Positions 44,572-53,895 of a stretch of 64,000 bases of DNA are shown here, piece after piece. This stretch comes from Halomontanus rarus (GTDB lineage Archaea; Halobacteriota; Halobacteria; Halobacteriales; Natrialbaceae), in the NCBI RefSeq assembly GCF_029338335.1, contig NZ_CP119796.1. The stretch is one strand, 5' to 3'. Below the pieces are notes generated by a model, which was not told the DNA's origin, made no database searches, and saw only the letters and a program-made list of their open reading frames with translations. A program made the position numbers and the translations under genes. Every line of letters begins with the position of its first letter. Positions within the stretch are counted from its first letter, which is position 1.

Positions 44572-44823
44572 CTACCGGTCGACGGAGATCTCAGTTTCGA
44601 CCTCAAACGAGACGACACGGGTCGAGAGCGTCTCGGCGATCTCTTGGCGCTGTTGGTCAGTCAGATCGTCGCGCTCGAGGACCCGACGAGCCGCGGAGAC
44701 CAGGAGCGGAATATCGTCGCAGGCGCTCACGACGGCCTTGGTCTTGTTACAGTCGTAGAAATCAGCGGCTCGTTCGATCGCATCACGCCGGTATGCGTAG
44801 TCACCGTCGGTTCGGATTCGCAT
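44572..44823 (-). CDS. DUF7692 family protein
   Basis: 83 aa from ATG 44823 (MRIRTDGDYAYRRDAIERAADFYDC). It matches a family common in haloarchaeal mobile regions (DUF7692); the compact helical sequence with a DCNKTKAV turn suggests a ribbon-helix-helix-like or HTH DNA-binding role. It is divergent from hsdM across a 400-nt region. Confidence 0.75.
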   Translation of the reverse strand: MRIRTDGDYAYRRDAIERAADFYDCNKTKAVVSACDDIPLLVSAARRVLERDDLTDQQRQEIAETLSTRVVSFEVETEISVDR

Positions 44824-45223
44824 ACTCGTACACACGACCCCCGATATCCTAGTTTTTTCGTCTCACTCAACGGGTCTATTTGGCCCAAAACCGGCCGCAT
44901 CTGTCATACTATCAGAGAGCTTTTGCCCTTTGTCAGCCCGATCGCCGCGAGATATGCACACGACCTCGAGCATCTCGTGTGCATATTCGGGAAACCCATT
45001 CTCGCGACGTGCAACCCCTGGCAGGGAATCGTCAAAACTCACTCAGACGTTCGATTAAAGAAGATTGTCCTTTCCAACGTTGGGCGATCTATCTCCGCTG
45101 AACAGGGGGAAGCTGGGTGAGTAACCTATTCGGAATCATCAAGTGTCGTATTGTATACCCAACATAAAGAGCAGCGAAGCGGTTCCTGTACATTTAAGAA
45201 ACCTACGACTCATCAACACAACA
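44824..45223. other. Intergenic between DUF7692 and hsdM genes
   Basis: 400 nt without a convincing gene. It holds a 12-bp inverted repeat (44952-44986) and, just before hsdM, a TTTAAG TATA-like box at 45193-45198, about 28 nt before ATG 45224. Confidence 0.5.
44952..44986. promoter_or_regulatory. 12-bp perfect inverted repeat (11-nt spacer)
   Basis: ATATGCACACGA (44952-44963) and TCGTGTGCATAT (44975-44986). It could be an operator for the DUF7692 protein or a controller of the R-M operon, or an RNA hairpin. Confidence 0.55.
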
Positions 45224-47215
45224 ATGGCTAATAATTTCCACGAAAAAGTCGACTTCATCTGGTCGGTCGCAGACCTCCTCCGAGGCGACTACAAGCAGTC
45301 TGAATATCAGAAAGTAATTCTCCCTCTCACGGTTCTTCGACGGCTCGACTGCGTTACGGAGCCAACGAAAGACGACGTCCTCCAAAAATACGATGAGCTC
45401 CAAGAACAAGGAGTCGAGAACGTAAGTCCTGCTCTCGAACGAGTCTCCGGACAAAATGTCTACAATACGAGTGAGTATACCTTTGAGAAACTCTGTGAGG
45501 ATCCCGAGCAAATTGATTCGAACCTCCGGTACTACATCAACTCCTTCGACGAGGATACGCAAGAGGTCCTGGAAAAGTTCGATTTCGGGCACCAGATTGA
45601 GCGCCTCGAAGATGCGGATCTTCTGTACAAGGTAGTCAGGAAATTCAGGGAAATTGATCTCCACCCGGATCAGGTCCCTAACGAGGAGATGGGCTACATC
45701 TACGAAGAGCTCATTCGAAAGTTCTCTGAGCTCAGTAATGAAACCGCTGGTGAGCACTTTACCCCGCGCGAAGTAATTCGTCTAATGGTCAACCTGATAT
45801 TTGAAGAGGACGATGATGCGTTGACCCAACCCGGAATTGTCCGCACCCTCTACGACCCCGCGTGTGGAACCGGTGGGATGTTGAGTATTGCTGAGAATTA
45901 CATTCGAGAACTAAATAAGGAAGCGAACCTCCACGTATATGGTCAGGAACTCAACCCCGAATCATACGCAGTCTGTAATTCGGACATGTTGATCAAGGGT
46001 CAAAACCCGGATAACATCTTCTATGGAAACTCCTTCAGTAACGACGGTTTTCCGAGCAGAACATTCAATTATATGCTTTCGAACCCTCCGTTTGGCGTTT
46101 CGTGGAAGAAGGTCAAAAAGGCCGTCGAGCGTGAACACGAAGAACAGGGCTTCGCTGGACGGTTTGGTGCTGGAACACCACGTGTCAATGACGGCGCGTT
46201 ACTGTTCCTCCAACATATGGTGAGTAAGATGAAACCTCCGGAGGATGGAGGCTCGCGTATCGCTATCGTGTTCAACGGATCGCCGATGTTTACGGGTGGG
46301 CCAAATAGTGGAGAGTCGGCCATTCGTCGATGGATAATCGAGAATGACTGGCTTGAAGCGATCGTGGCACTCCCAGATAACCTATTCTACAATACAGGAA
46401 TACACACCTATATTTGGGTACTTAGTAATCGCAAGCCTGAGCATCGTCAAGAAAAGATCCAGCTCATCAATGCTACCGAAATGTATGAGGAGATGAACAA
46501 AAATCTCGGTGATAAGAGTCATCGCCTCTCTGACGACCACATCGATGAGATTACCAGTATCTTTGGCGACTTTGAGTCAAGCGAACATTCAAAGATATTT
46601 GACAATAGCGAATTTGGATATCGGCGTATCGTCATTGACCGTCCACTTCGGATGAGCTTTCAAGCAACTCCAGACCGTATCAAAAGTTTAGACGAGGAGC
46701 GAGCGTTTACGAACCGTGATGAGGAAACTCAGGAGTCCATCAAAAATGCGCTCTCAACGCTGGACTCTGAAAAAGTTTGGATGGACCGTGACGAGTTCAT
46801 AGACGAGGTGGAGTTGTGTTTCAACATGCACGCTGTTAGTGTGCGAAAAAGCGTCTACAATGCCATTGAACGGGCGTTGGGAGAACAAAATCCAGATGCA
46901 CAAATTGTGACGAATAGTAAGAATGAGCCAGAATACGACGGTGATTTGCGTGATCGGGAGCGTGTACCGTTAGGCGAAGATCCGCGCAAGTTTTTCAAGA
47001 GGGAAGTAAAGCCATATGTCAAAGATGCGTGGATAAATGAGGATAACAAATACCATGATGAGCAGGATGGGAAACTAGGCGTAGTTGGGTACGAGATCAA
47101 CTTCAACCGATACTTCTACACATACGATCCCCCTCGATCCTTAGAAAAGATTGATGAAGATATTCGGGCATTAGAGAAAGAGATCAGTGAAATGCTAAGT
47201 GAGGTTGCAGAATGA
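45224..47215 (+). CDS. hsdM: Type I restriction-modification methyltransferase subunit
   Basis: 663 aa from ATG 45224; the frame is open from 45143, but a TATA-like box lies 28 nt before 45224. N-terminal HsdM domain (FIWSVADLLRGDYKQSEYQKVILPL). The AdoMet motif DPACGTGGML (about residue 210) and catalytic NPPFG (about 287) mark an N6-adenine methylase. It forms the M2S enzyme with HsdS and the R2M2S complex with HsdR. It overlaps hsdS by 4 nt. Confidence 0.96.
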   Translation: MANNFHEKVDFIWSVADLLRGDYKQSEYQKVILPLTVLRRLDCVTEPTKDDVLQKYDELQEQGVENVSPALERVSGQNVYNTSEYTFEKLCEDPEQIDSNLRYYINSFDEDTQEVLEKFDFGHQIERLEDADLLYKVVRKFREIDLHPDQVPNEEMGYIYEELIRKFSELSNETAGEHFTPREVIRLMVNLIFEEDDDALTQPGIVRTLYDPACGTGGMLSIAENYIRELNKEANLHVYGQELNPESYAVCNSDMLIKGQNPDNIFYGNSFSNDGFPSRTFNYMLSNPPFGVSWKKVKKAVEREHEEQGFAGRFGAGTPRVNDGALLFLQHMVSKMKPPEDGGSRIAIVFNGSPMFTGGPNSGESAIRRWIIENDWLEAIVALPDNLFYNTGIHTYIWVLSNRKPEHRQEKIQLINATEMYEEMNKNLGDKSHRLSDDHIDEITSIFGDFESSEHSKIFDNSEFGYRRIVIDRPLRMSFQATPDRIKSLDEERAFTNRDEETQESIKNALSTLDSEKVWMDRDEFIDEVELCFNMHAVSVRKSVYNAIERALGEQNPDAQIVTNSKNEPEYDGDLRDRERVPLGEDPRKFFKREVKPYVKDAWINEDNKYHDEQDGKLGVVGYEINFNRYFYTYDPPRSLEKIDEDIRALEKEISEMLSEVAE

Positions 47216-48462
47216 TAGAAACATCTTATGATACTGCCCGCCTAAAGTTTTTAGGGGAAATAATCCCTGGCAATTCACCTCCTAGCAGTACATACAATAA
47301 AGATGGAGATGGAGTTCCATTTATCCAAGGATCTGGGGAATTTGGCGATGAAGTTCCTATCCCTAAGAAGTACTGTACTGAGCCGAGCAAGATTGCACAG
47401 CCTAGTGATTATTTAATTTCAATGCGTGCCCCTGTTGGGGAACTGAACCGGGCCGATCAGCAGATTGGATTGGGTAGAGGAGTAGCTGCGTTCCGTGCAA
47501 ATAATTCTATTCTGTCTAATCAATATGCTTGGTATGCACTCCAAGCGACAATCCATCAATTAGAAAGGGTCTCTATGGGTAGTACCTTCAAAGCAATAAC
47601 TGCTAGTCAATTGGGCTCTCTTGTAATTCCACTTCCGCCGACCGATAAACAACAGGAGATTGTTGCTTTTTTAGACCATCATATATTTAACATCGATAGA
47701 TCAATCAAAAAGAAGCAGCATTTGTATGACCTGGTAGAAGAAAAGTACCAAGCAGTTATTGAAGAACGCTTTACACTAGGACTCAATGCGAAAGAAGATT
47801 TTGGGACAGCAAGTTGGACGGTACATCTCCCAGATAAATGGAGTCTAAGTCGTGGAAAAGGTTTGTTCCGTGAAGTAGACAAACGGTCCATAGATGGTAC
47901 GGAAACGCTGTTTTCGCTTAGAAAAGATGAGGGTCTCATTCCACATAATGAGGTTTCTGACAAAGATATCCCACCTAGTGACCTCGTTGGATACAAAAAA
48001 GTGAAAGCTGGACAACTCGTAATGAATAGGATGCGTGCCGCAACTGGCTTAGTAGGTGTAGCACCATCTGATGGAATTGTTAGTCCGGACTACGCAATCT
48101 TTCAAACGACAGAATTGGCGGATCCACACTTCTATCAGATGTTATTTCAAACTGAGCTTTTTAAAACACTATTCAGATCGCGTTCAAATGGGTTAGGAAC
48201 AGGTTCCGCTGGATTCCTCCGACTATATACTGATGACTTCCTCGCGTTGTGGTTCCCACATCCGCCTATTGAAGTCCAGAAAAGAATTATCACTGATGTC
48301 AGTTCTCAGTTAGAACGGATGAATGAGCTATTAGAGGCGACCAAACAGTCTATCCAACTTCTTCAAGAACGCCGGAATGTCCTCATCAAAACTACCGTCT
48401 CTGGGAAAATCAATGTTTCAGACTGGGAACCCCCAGGTGAAAAAGAGGAAGCCGCCGTATGA
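47212..48462 (+). CDS. hsdS: Type I restriction-modification specificity subunit
   Basis: 416 aa. Two target-recognition domains are separated by conserved helices: LPPTDKQQEIVAFLDHHI (about 142) and HPPIEVQKRIITDVSSQLE (about 344), each followed by a coiled spacer. It determines the bipartite DNA target of the complex. Markedly AT-rich compared with the element's other genes. ATGATAG overlap with hsdM and ATGA overlap with hsdR. Confidence 0.94.
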   Translation: MIETSYDTARLKFLGEIIPGNSPPSSTYNKDGDGVPFIQGSGEFGDEVPIPKKYCTEPSKIAQPSDYLISMRAPVGELNRADQQIGLGRGVAAFRANNSILSNQYAWYALQATIHQLERVSMGSTFKAITASQLGSLVIPLPPTDKQQEIVAFLDHHIFNIDRSIKKKQHLYDLVEEKYQAVIEERFTLGLNAKEDFGTASWTVHLPDKWSLSRGKGLFREVDKRSIDGTETLFSLRKDEGLIPHNEVSDKDIPPSDLVGYKKVKAGQLVMNRMRAATGLVGVAPSDGIVSPDYAIFQTTELADPHFYQMLFQTELFKTLFRSRSNGLGTGSAGFLRLYTDDFLALWFPHPPIEVQKRIITDVSSQLERMNELLEATKQSIQLLQERRNVLIKTTVSGKINVSDWEPPGEKEEAAV

Positions 48463-51431
48463 CTCCCGGTATATACGACGAACACGCCTTTGAGGATGCT
48501 ATCTATACCCACCTTCTCCAGAACGGGGGATACGAATCCCTTCAATCAAGCAATTTCGATCGCGAACGAGCAATCTTTCCAGGAGTACTCATTTCATTCG
48601 TCAAGGAAACTCAGCCCGACAAATGGAAAAAGCTTGAGGCTGCCCACAAGACAGGGGCTCGCAAGACATTCCTTCGGGATTTAGAGAGTGCCCTCGAACG
48701 CAAAGGGACCCTCGAACTCGTCCGCCATGGTCTCCGGACAACGGGCATGAACATTGACCTTATTGGGTTTCAACCGTCGACCGGTCTCAACCCGAAGGTC
48801 AGAAAAAAGTACAAATCAAACCGTCTCGGAGTTACTCGGCAGCTCTATTACTCCGATACAGATCCCAACAAGAGCATTGATCTCGCGCTCAGTATCAACG
48901 GAATCCCCGTCGCGACAGCAGAGTTGAAGAACCCGATGACGGGGCAGAACGTCGAAGATGCGAAACAGCAGTACCAGTCAGACCGTGACCCTGCAGAACC
49001 GCTCTTCAAATTCAAACGCGGGGCCTTAGTCCACTTCGCCGTCGACCCGAACGTCATTGAGTACACAACAGAGCTCGACGGCGACGACACACACTTCCTT
49101 CCGTTCAACAAGGGTTACAACCACGGTTCAGGAAATCCTCCACACGAGTCGGGCCACCGGACTGCCTATCTCTGGGAGGAAGTCTGGGCGAAGGACAGTT
49201 GGATGGAGATTCTTCAACGGTTCATCCACATCGATGAAGAGGAGGTCCGGCAGAACGGTATCGTAGTTGAGACCAACGAGACGATGATCTTCCCTCGGTA
49301 CCATCAACTTGACTGCGTCCGCAAGTTGGTCCGAACCTCACGAGAGGAAGGCGCTGGGAACAACTACCTGATTCAGCACTCTACCGGCAGCGGCAAGAGC
49401 AAGTCCATTGCGTGGCTCGTCCATCGCCTCGTCTCCCTCCACGATGACTCTGACGAACCGGTCTTTGACGGGGTAGTCGTCGTCACCGACAGAACTGTAC
49501 TTGACGATCAGCTTCGGAACACGATCTACGAGCTAGATCACACGACAGGTGTCGTTCATGGTATCGAAGGCAAACAAGGGTCCAAATCGGAGGAACTCGC
49601 TGATGCCCTGGAAAAGGGCAAGCCCATTATCACGACGACGCTCCAGACGTTTCCCTATGTAATTGAGCACACCTCGGGTCTCCCCGATCGAAGCTATGCT
49701 GTCGTCGTCGATGAGGCCCACAGCAGCCAGACCGGTGAGATGGCGAAGGAGATGAAGCAGATCTTAGCCGGGCAAGAAATCGAGGAGGAGGACGACTGGG
49801 AAACGTTACTCGCCAAGAGTGCCGAATCACGGGGGAAACAAGATAATCTCAGCTTCTTCGCATTCACTGCCACACCGAAAGCCAAGACTCTCGAAGTCTT
49901 CGGTCGTGTTACCGAGGACGGCGACAAACCAGTCCCGTTCCACCTGTACTCGATGCGCCAGGCCATTGAGGAGGGCTTTATTTTGGACATCCTTCAGAAC
50001 TACACGACCTACAAGACCTTCTTTAACCTCGCGAAGGCAATCGAAGAGGACCCACAAGTTCCCGAAAAGAAGGCAGTGAAGGCGATCACTCGTTACGTCG
50101 AGTTGCATCCTCACAATATCTCACAAAAGGTCAAGATAATCGTCGAGCACTTTCGACAACACACGCAGAACAAAATTGGGGGGAAGGCCAAGGCGATGAT
50201 CGTCACCTCGTCGCGTGAGCATGCGGTGCGATACAAGAACTCGATAGACCAGTACTTGGAGGAACACGAGTATGACGATCTCAAAGCACTCGTAGCATTC
50301 AGCGGTTCTATCGAGGTAGACGGGATCGAGTATACGGAACCGAGGATGAATGACGGCATCAAGGAGTCGGAGCTACCGAGCAAGTTCGATACATCCGAGT
50401 ATCAGGTACTCGTTGTTGCCGAAAAGTACCAGACGGGTTTCGACCAGCCACTTCTTCACACGATGTATGTGGATAAGAAGCTCTCTGGGGTCCAAGCGGT
50501 CCAGACGCTCGGGCGGCTGAACCGGACCCACCCCGGTAAGGAGGATACGTTTGTCCTTGACTTCAAGAACGACAAGGAGGACATCTATGAGGCGTTCCAG
50601 CCGTTCTACGAGCGGACCACGGTAGAGGAGACTTCTGATCCACAACACATCTACCAACTCGAGTCGGAACTTAATGCGTTCCAGGTTTACACCCAACAGG
50701 AAGTCGATCAATTTGCCGAGGCATTCTTCAGCCCAGAAAACCGCGGGACGGAGAAGTCGCACGCAAAATTGGAGAGCCAGATTCAGCCTGCCCGTGATAG
50801 GTTCATGACGCTCCCTGTTGAGACGCAGGACGAATTTCGATCTAAACTTCGGTCGTTCCTTCGTCTTTACAAATTCCAGTCACAGGTGGTGAATTACGCT
50901 GATACTGAACTCGAGAAGCTCTACACGTTCGGGCGATTCCTGTACAAACAACTCCCTCGGGATCCACAAGGCCCACATGTCGAGTTCAACGATGAACTGG
51001 CTCTCCAGTATTATAGAATCGAGAAAATTAATGAGGGGCGTATTGAGCTCGATCCTACAGGAGGCGAAGTCTCAGGACCCACAGCAACAGGAACGCGCAG
51101 TCAGGAAGAGGATGAAGTCGAACTCTCTACTATCGTCGACAAAATGAACGAGGCATTAGGGACCGATTTCACCGGCGCCGACCAACTCTTCCTCGACCAA
51201 CTCAAGGAAGACGCCCTCGAGGATGATCACCTTCGCCGCTCTGCCCAAGTGAACACAGAGGAAAACTTCGCACTGGAATTCGACGACACTTTAACCGATC
51301 TGTTCGTCGACCGTATGGACCAGAACCAAGCTCTGTTCGCCAAATTTATGGACAATGATGAAGTCCAACGGATCGTAACTGAGTATCTACGGCAAGAAGT
51401 CTATCAGGAAAGCCAAACATCTGAAGCATAA
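48459..51431 (+). CDS. hsdR: Type I restriction-modification endonuclease/translocase subunit
   Basis: 990 aa, full length. The N-terminal nuclease domain has NGIPVATAELKNPMTG with the ExK motif (about residue 150-160). The SF2 motor follows: TGSGKSKSI (about 309), VVVDEAHSSQTG (DEAH, about 417), FFAFTATPK, and the late motif VQTLGRLNRTHPGK. It cuts unmethylated DNA after ATP-driven translocation. The system looks intact and would protect the element's host or the element itself. Confidence 0.96.
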   Translation: MTPGIYDEHAFEDAIYTHLLQNGGYESLQSSNFDRERAIFPGVLISFVKETQPDKWKKLEAAHKTGARKTFLRDLESALERKGTLELVRHGLRTTGMNIDLIGFQPSTGLNPKVRKKYKSNRLGVTRQLYYSDTDPNKSIDLALSINGIPVATAELKNPMTGQNVEDAKQQYQSDRDPAEPLFKFKRGALVHFAVDPNVIEYTTELDGDDTHFLPFNKGYNHGSGNPPHESGHRTAYLWEEVWAKDSWMEILQRFIHIDEEEVRQNGIVVETNETMIFPRYHQLDCVRKLVRTSREEGAGNNYLIQHSTGSGKSKSIAWLVHRLVSLHDDSDEPVFDGVVVVTDRTVLDDQLRNTIYELDHTTGVVHGIEGKQGSKSEELADALEKGKPIITTTLQTFPYVIEHTSGLPDRSYAVVVDEAHSSQTGEMAKEMKQILAGQEIEEEDDWETLLAKSAESRGKQDNLSFFAFTATPKAKTLEVFGRVTEDGDKPVPFHLYSMRQAIEEGFILDILQNYTTYKTFFNLAKAIEEDPQVPEKKAVKAITRYVELHPHNISQKVKIIVEHFRQHTQNKIGGKAKAMIVTSSREHAVRYKNSIDQYLEEHEYDDLKALVAFSGSIEVDGIEYTEPRMNDGIKESELPSKFDTSEYQVLVVAEKYQTGFDQPLLHTMYVDKKLSGVQAVQTLGRLNRTHPGKEDTFVLDFKNDKEDIYEAFQPFYERTTVEETSDPQHIYQLESELNAFQVYTQQEVDQFAEAFFSPENRGTEKSHAKLESQIQPARDRFMTLPVETQDEFRSKLRSFLRLYKFQSQVVNYADTELEKLYTFGRFLYKQLPRDPQGPHVEFNDELALQYYRIEKINEGRIELDPTGGEVSGPTATGTRSQEEDEVELSTIVDKMNEALGTDFTGADQLFLDQLKEDALEDDHLRRSAQVNTEENFALEFDDTLTDLFVDRMDQNQALFAKFMDNDEVQRIVTEYLRQEVYQESQTSEA

Positions 51432-51700
51432 TTCGCTAATGTCGCTTTTATCCAGGAACGATCTCCATTTCGAGCGCATCAACTGATACGGTGCTACGGG
51501 ATATTTTCTCACTTGTACTCTTAGACAATCTGGGATGGGGTGTTTACAATTTTCGCGTACCGTCTTCGGTGGTATCTTCTCTATCTCTAATCCAGCGGTC
51601 CAGAGGCATAGCGGTTAGTTTGGGACCTTGGCCTTAGCCACATTATATAAAATCAAGATATAGTTAGACTTTATTATCTAACTGTATCCACACTATAGGT
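51432..51700. other. Intergenic with orc promoter
   Basis: 269 nt. TATA box TTATATAA at 51643-51650, and an inverted repeat AGTTAGA/TCTAACT with an 8-nt spacer at 51662-51683 around the expected transcription start. No gene and no canonical ORB repeats were seen. Confidence 0.5.
51643..51683 (+). promoter_or_regulatory. orc-like gene promoter with operator-like inverted repeat
   Basis: TATA box TTATATAA, then AGTTAGA-(8)-TCTAACT overlapping the predicted start site, 17 nt before the coding start. It suggests repression of the initiator gene by a dimeric protein, perhaps the initiator itself. Confidence 0.55.
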
Positions 51701-52708
51701 ATGATAACTGATGCCCGCGCCCTCCGATCATCGTATCTCCCTGCGGACCTCCATCATCGAGACGGAAAGATCAACCAGTTGGCCGATGCACTTCGACCAA
51801 TCACAGATGGGGACATCGGTGAGGATGCGTTCATCTTCGGTCCCTCTGGAGCCGGGAAAACGACACTCGCGAAGTACGTCGTCCGGAAACTCGAGCGGGA
51901 AGCGCTGGATCTCCGGTGGGGCTACGTCAACTGTATGTCCGACTCTTCGAAGAGTGACGTCCTCCATAGATTAGTTCGCGATTCCGGTCTCGGTGCTGAC
52001 CTCCAAAAGGAGGGGACACCGACGAGTGCGTTTCTCGACCGACTCCGAGAATTCGACGACCAGATCGTTGCGATCCTCGACGAGGTCGACGTCCTCGAGG
52101 ACGAGAGTACGCTCCACTCCCTCTATGATCTGCCGAACTTAACGCTGGTACTGATCACGATCGACGAGGACGACCTCTTCGCGTACTTCGATGGACGGCT
52201 TCGGAGTCGGTTCATGGGCTCCGAGATGATTCGTCTCGAGAAGTACCGACACGAGGAACTGTGCGACATTCTCCGGGCGCGAATCAAAGCCGGGCTCGCT
52301 CCTGGCGTGATCGACGAGCGGACCGTCGAGTACATCGCGGATATTGCAGCTGGTGACGCGCGGATCGGGATCGGAATTCTTCGTCGCGCGACGAAACGAG
52401 TCATGGGCGAGGACGAGTCTTGGATCACGTTCGACGTCGTCGACAGTGTTCTCGACGAGGTTTTAGAAGAGATTCATCAACAGCACGTCGATGATCTCGG
52501 GACCCACAAGCGACTCCTCTATGAAATTATCAAGGCCGCTGGCGAGATCGGCGTGAGCGAACTCCACAGAACCTACGAACAGCGAGCGCCGAAGGTGAAA
52601 TCGACGAGTACGAGACGACGGTACCTATCAAGCCTCGAGAGTAAATATGATTTGATCACGTCGGATGGGAAAGGAAAAGGAAAATCGTACGCAGTCCCCG
52701 ACTTTTGA
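51701..52708 (+). CDS. Orc1/Cdc6-like AAA+ replication initiator
   Basis: 335 aa. Walker A is FGPSGAGKTT (about residues 46-55), Walker B AILDEVDVLED (about 125-135), sensor 1 LVLITIDED, and the Orc1/Cdc6-like R-finger RLRSRFMG. A C-terminal winged helix (about 255-335; LLYEIIKAAGEIGVSELHRTYEQ) would bind origin DNA. It is shorter than chromosomal Orc1/Cdc6 proteins, as is usual for element-encoded copies. Origin repeats may lie just downstream (52720-52805). Confidence 0.9.
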   Translation: MITDARALRSSYLPADLHHRDGKINQLADALRPITDGDIGEDAFIFGPSGAGKTTLAKYVVRKLEREALDLRWGYVNCMSDSSKSDVLHRLVRDSGLGADLQKEGTPTSAFLDRLREFDDQIVAILDEVDVLEDESTLHSLYDLPNLTLVLITIDEDDLFAYFDGRLRSRFMGSEMIRLEKYRHEELCDILRARIKAGLAPGVIDERTVEYIADIAAGDARIGIGILRRATKRVMGEDESWITFDVVDSVLDEVLEEIHQQHVDDLGTHKRLLYEIIKAAGEIGVSELHRTYEQRAPKVKSTSTRRRYLSSLESKYDLITSDGKGKGKSYAVPDF

Positions 52709-52719
52709 AAAACGGCTCA

Positions 52720-52805
52720 TTTTTCCGCCCATTTTCCGCCCACGGGTTAGACGGCCTGTCAGCTACGATATCGTAGAGTAGAACGATTTTAGAGGTTTTC
52801 CGCCC
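52720..52805. repeat. Three TTTTCCGCCC repeats with a 14-bp palindrome (candidate origin)
   Basis: TTTTCCGCCC occurs at 52720-52729, 52731-52740 and 52796-52805. Between the second and third copy lies the perfect palindrome CTACGATATCGTAG (52763-52776). Position right after the initiator gene suggests iterons of an origin or an operator cluster for the gene at 52850. Confidence 0.55.
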
Positions 52806-52849
52806 ATCTCCGCTGTAGACCTTTATCTGACAGGTGTCTTCGAGCGGGT

Positions 52850-53131
52850 ATGCTCCGTAGACAATCGGCAGCTGAGTACAGAACGGGACCGAGCTCCGGC
52901 AACGAACTTTCGATCGACCTCGAGGACGGACGAACCGTCCAGCTCGAGATAACCGGCAATCGCGCGCGTATTGACGTCCGGCTGGATCGGCACTGGATCT
53001 TCGGCGTGAACGACAACGTCGCGAAGTTGGTGATGGTACTCAACGAAAACGAACAGCGCGTCGACGACGATCTCCCCGAGTGGATCGAACCGTTACTGCA
53101 GCGGCTCGGGCTCGAGGGGGCCGACGCATGA
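52850..53131 (+). CDS. Hypothetical small protein
   Basis: 93 aa, probable beta-sheet sequence (DLEDGRTVQLEITGNRARIDVRLDRHWIFG) followed by helices. No known family. ATG 52850. Downstream of the repeat cluster and convergent with the HicB-like gene. Confidence 0.6.
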   Translation: MLRRQSAAEYRTGPSSGNELSIDLEDGRTVQLEITGNRARIDVRLDRHWIFGVNDNVAKLVMVLNENEQRVDDDLPEWIEPLLQRLGLEGADA

Positions 53132-53133
53132 AA

Positions 53134-53331
53134 TCAGTGATTCCCGTCTGTAACCGGTTCACCGTCACTCTCGTGCAACTCGAGCGCTTCCGCGAGCATC
53201 GCCAGCGCTTCGGGTTTGGTGTCGCCGTACGAGGCGACTCCCGTCTCGAGATCGACGGCAGTGATACGACCGTCGTCCTCGTGGATGAACTCGACACCCT
53301 CGGACCGGTCGTTACGGTTTGCGCTCGGCAT
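53134..53331 (-). CDS. HicB-like protein (solitary)
   Basis: 65 aa from ATG 53331, chosen because the minus-strand TATA-like CTTATTTG lies about 27 nt upstream; a start at 53358 is in frame. The motif ITAVDLETGVASYGDTKPEALAMLAEALEL is the HicB partial RNase-H-like signature. No HicA toxin gene is adjacent, so it may be an orphan regulator rather than an antitoxin. Confidence 0.75.
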   Translation of the reverse strand: MPSANRNDRSEGVEFIHEDDGRITAVDLETGVASYGDTKPEALAMLAEALELHESDGEPVTDGNH

Positions 53332-53397
53332 CTGGTGCGGGATACAGGTGAGGCTCAAATAAGGCTTGGTACCGGTCTGGTAGTGAGATGGGGAGGA

Positions 53398-53661
53398 CTA
53401 TTCGTCGTCGACGTCGAGCTCGCTTGCGTCGAGTTCTCCCTCGAGGTACTCTTTACCGGGCTCTGCGATCTCGTAGTATCCTTCCTCAACTTGGACAACG
53501 AATCCGTACTCGACGAGAACGGAAAGCCGTCTACTGACCCACGACCGAGACCTATCAATGTTCTTTGCGATGGCTGTTGGGCCGAGCATCAACCCGGTAT
53601 CGAGAACTTCGAGAACCCTTTCATCTGTGGGGTTCTCCATCCATTTCCCGGGTTTTCTCAT
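53398..53661 (-). CDS. phiH1-repressor-like winged-helix protein
   Basis: 87 aa. MRKPGKWMENPTDERVLEVL then PTAIAKNIDRSRSWVSRRLSVL and a wing ending in YYEIAEPGKEYLEGE follow the pattern of the haloarchaeal phage phiH1 repressor family. Candidate lysogeny repressor. It is divergent from the PadR-like gene, with an 18-bp palindrome in the shared region. ATG 53661. Confidence 0.85.
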   Translation of the reverse strand: MRKPGKWMENPTDERVLEVLDTGLMLGPTAIAKNIDRSRSWVSRRLSVLVEYGFVVQVEEGYYEIAEPGKEYLEGELDASELDVDDE

Positions 53662-53735
53662 TACTTTCCACTATTCAATCGGATTCTTACGTCCATCGAT
53701 AAGTTAGAATCTGTAGACGATAGCGTGTATTATGG

Positions 53736-53753
53736 TTCACGTTATCGTGAACA
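53736..53753. promoter_or_regulatory. Operator-like palindrome of the lysogeny switch
   Basis: GTTCACG-TTAT-CGTGAAC. It ends just before the TATA-like GATTTATTAC (53755-53764), so a bound repressor would block initiation of the rightward transcript (PadR-like gene to integrase). Downstream, a 5'-leader hairpin CCGGTG/CACCGG lies at 53842-53859. Confidence 0.65.
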
Positions 53754-53895
53754 GATTTATTACAAAGGACTCCAGAAGTGGTGGGTAACGGGATCTATAC
53801 GCGGACCTGACTGTCTGTCGGGTCCATTGCGAAAATGCGGTCCGGTGTTAAGGCACCGGGTCCGCGGCAGCTCCCGTAAGGATGGTACGGAAGCC

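Noticed and set aside
53080..53895. Upstream extension of the PadR-like frame (to 409 aa)
   Set aside because: It would cover two minus-strand genes and the operator palindrome. The winged-helix homology begins after ATG 53896.
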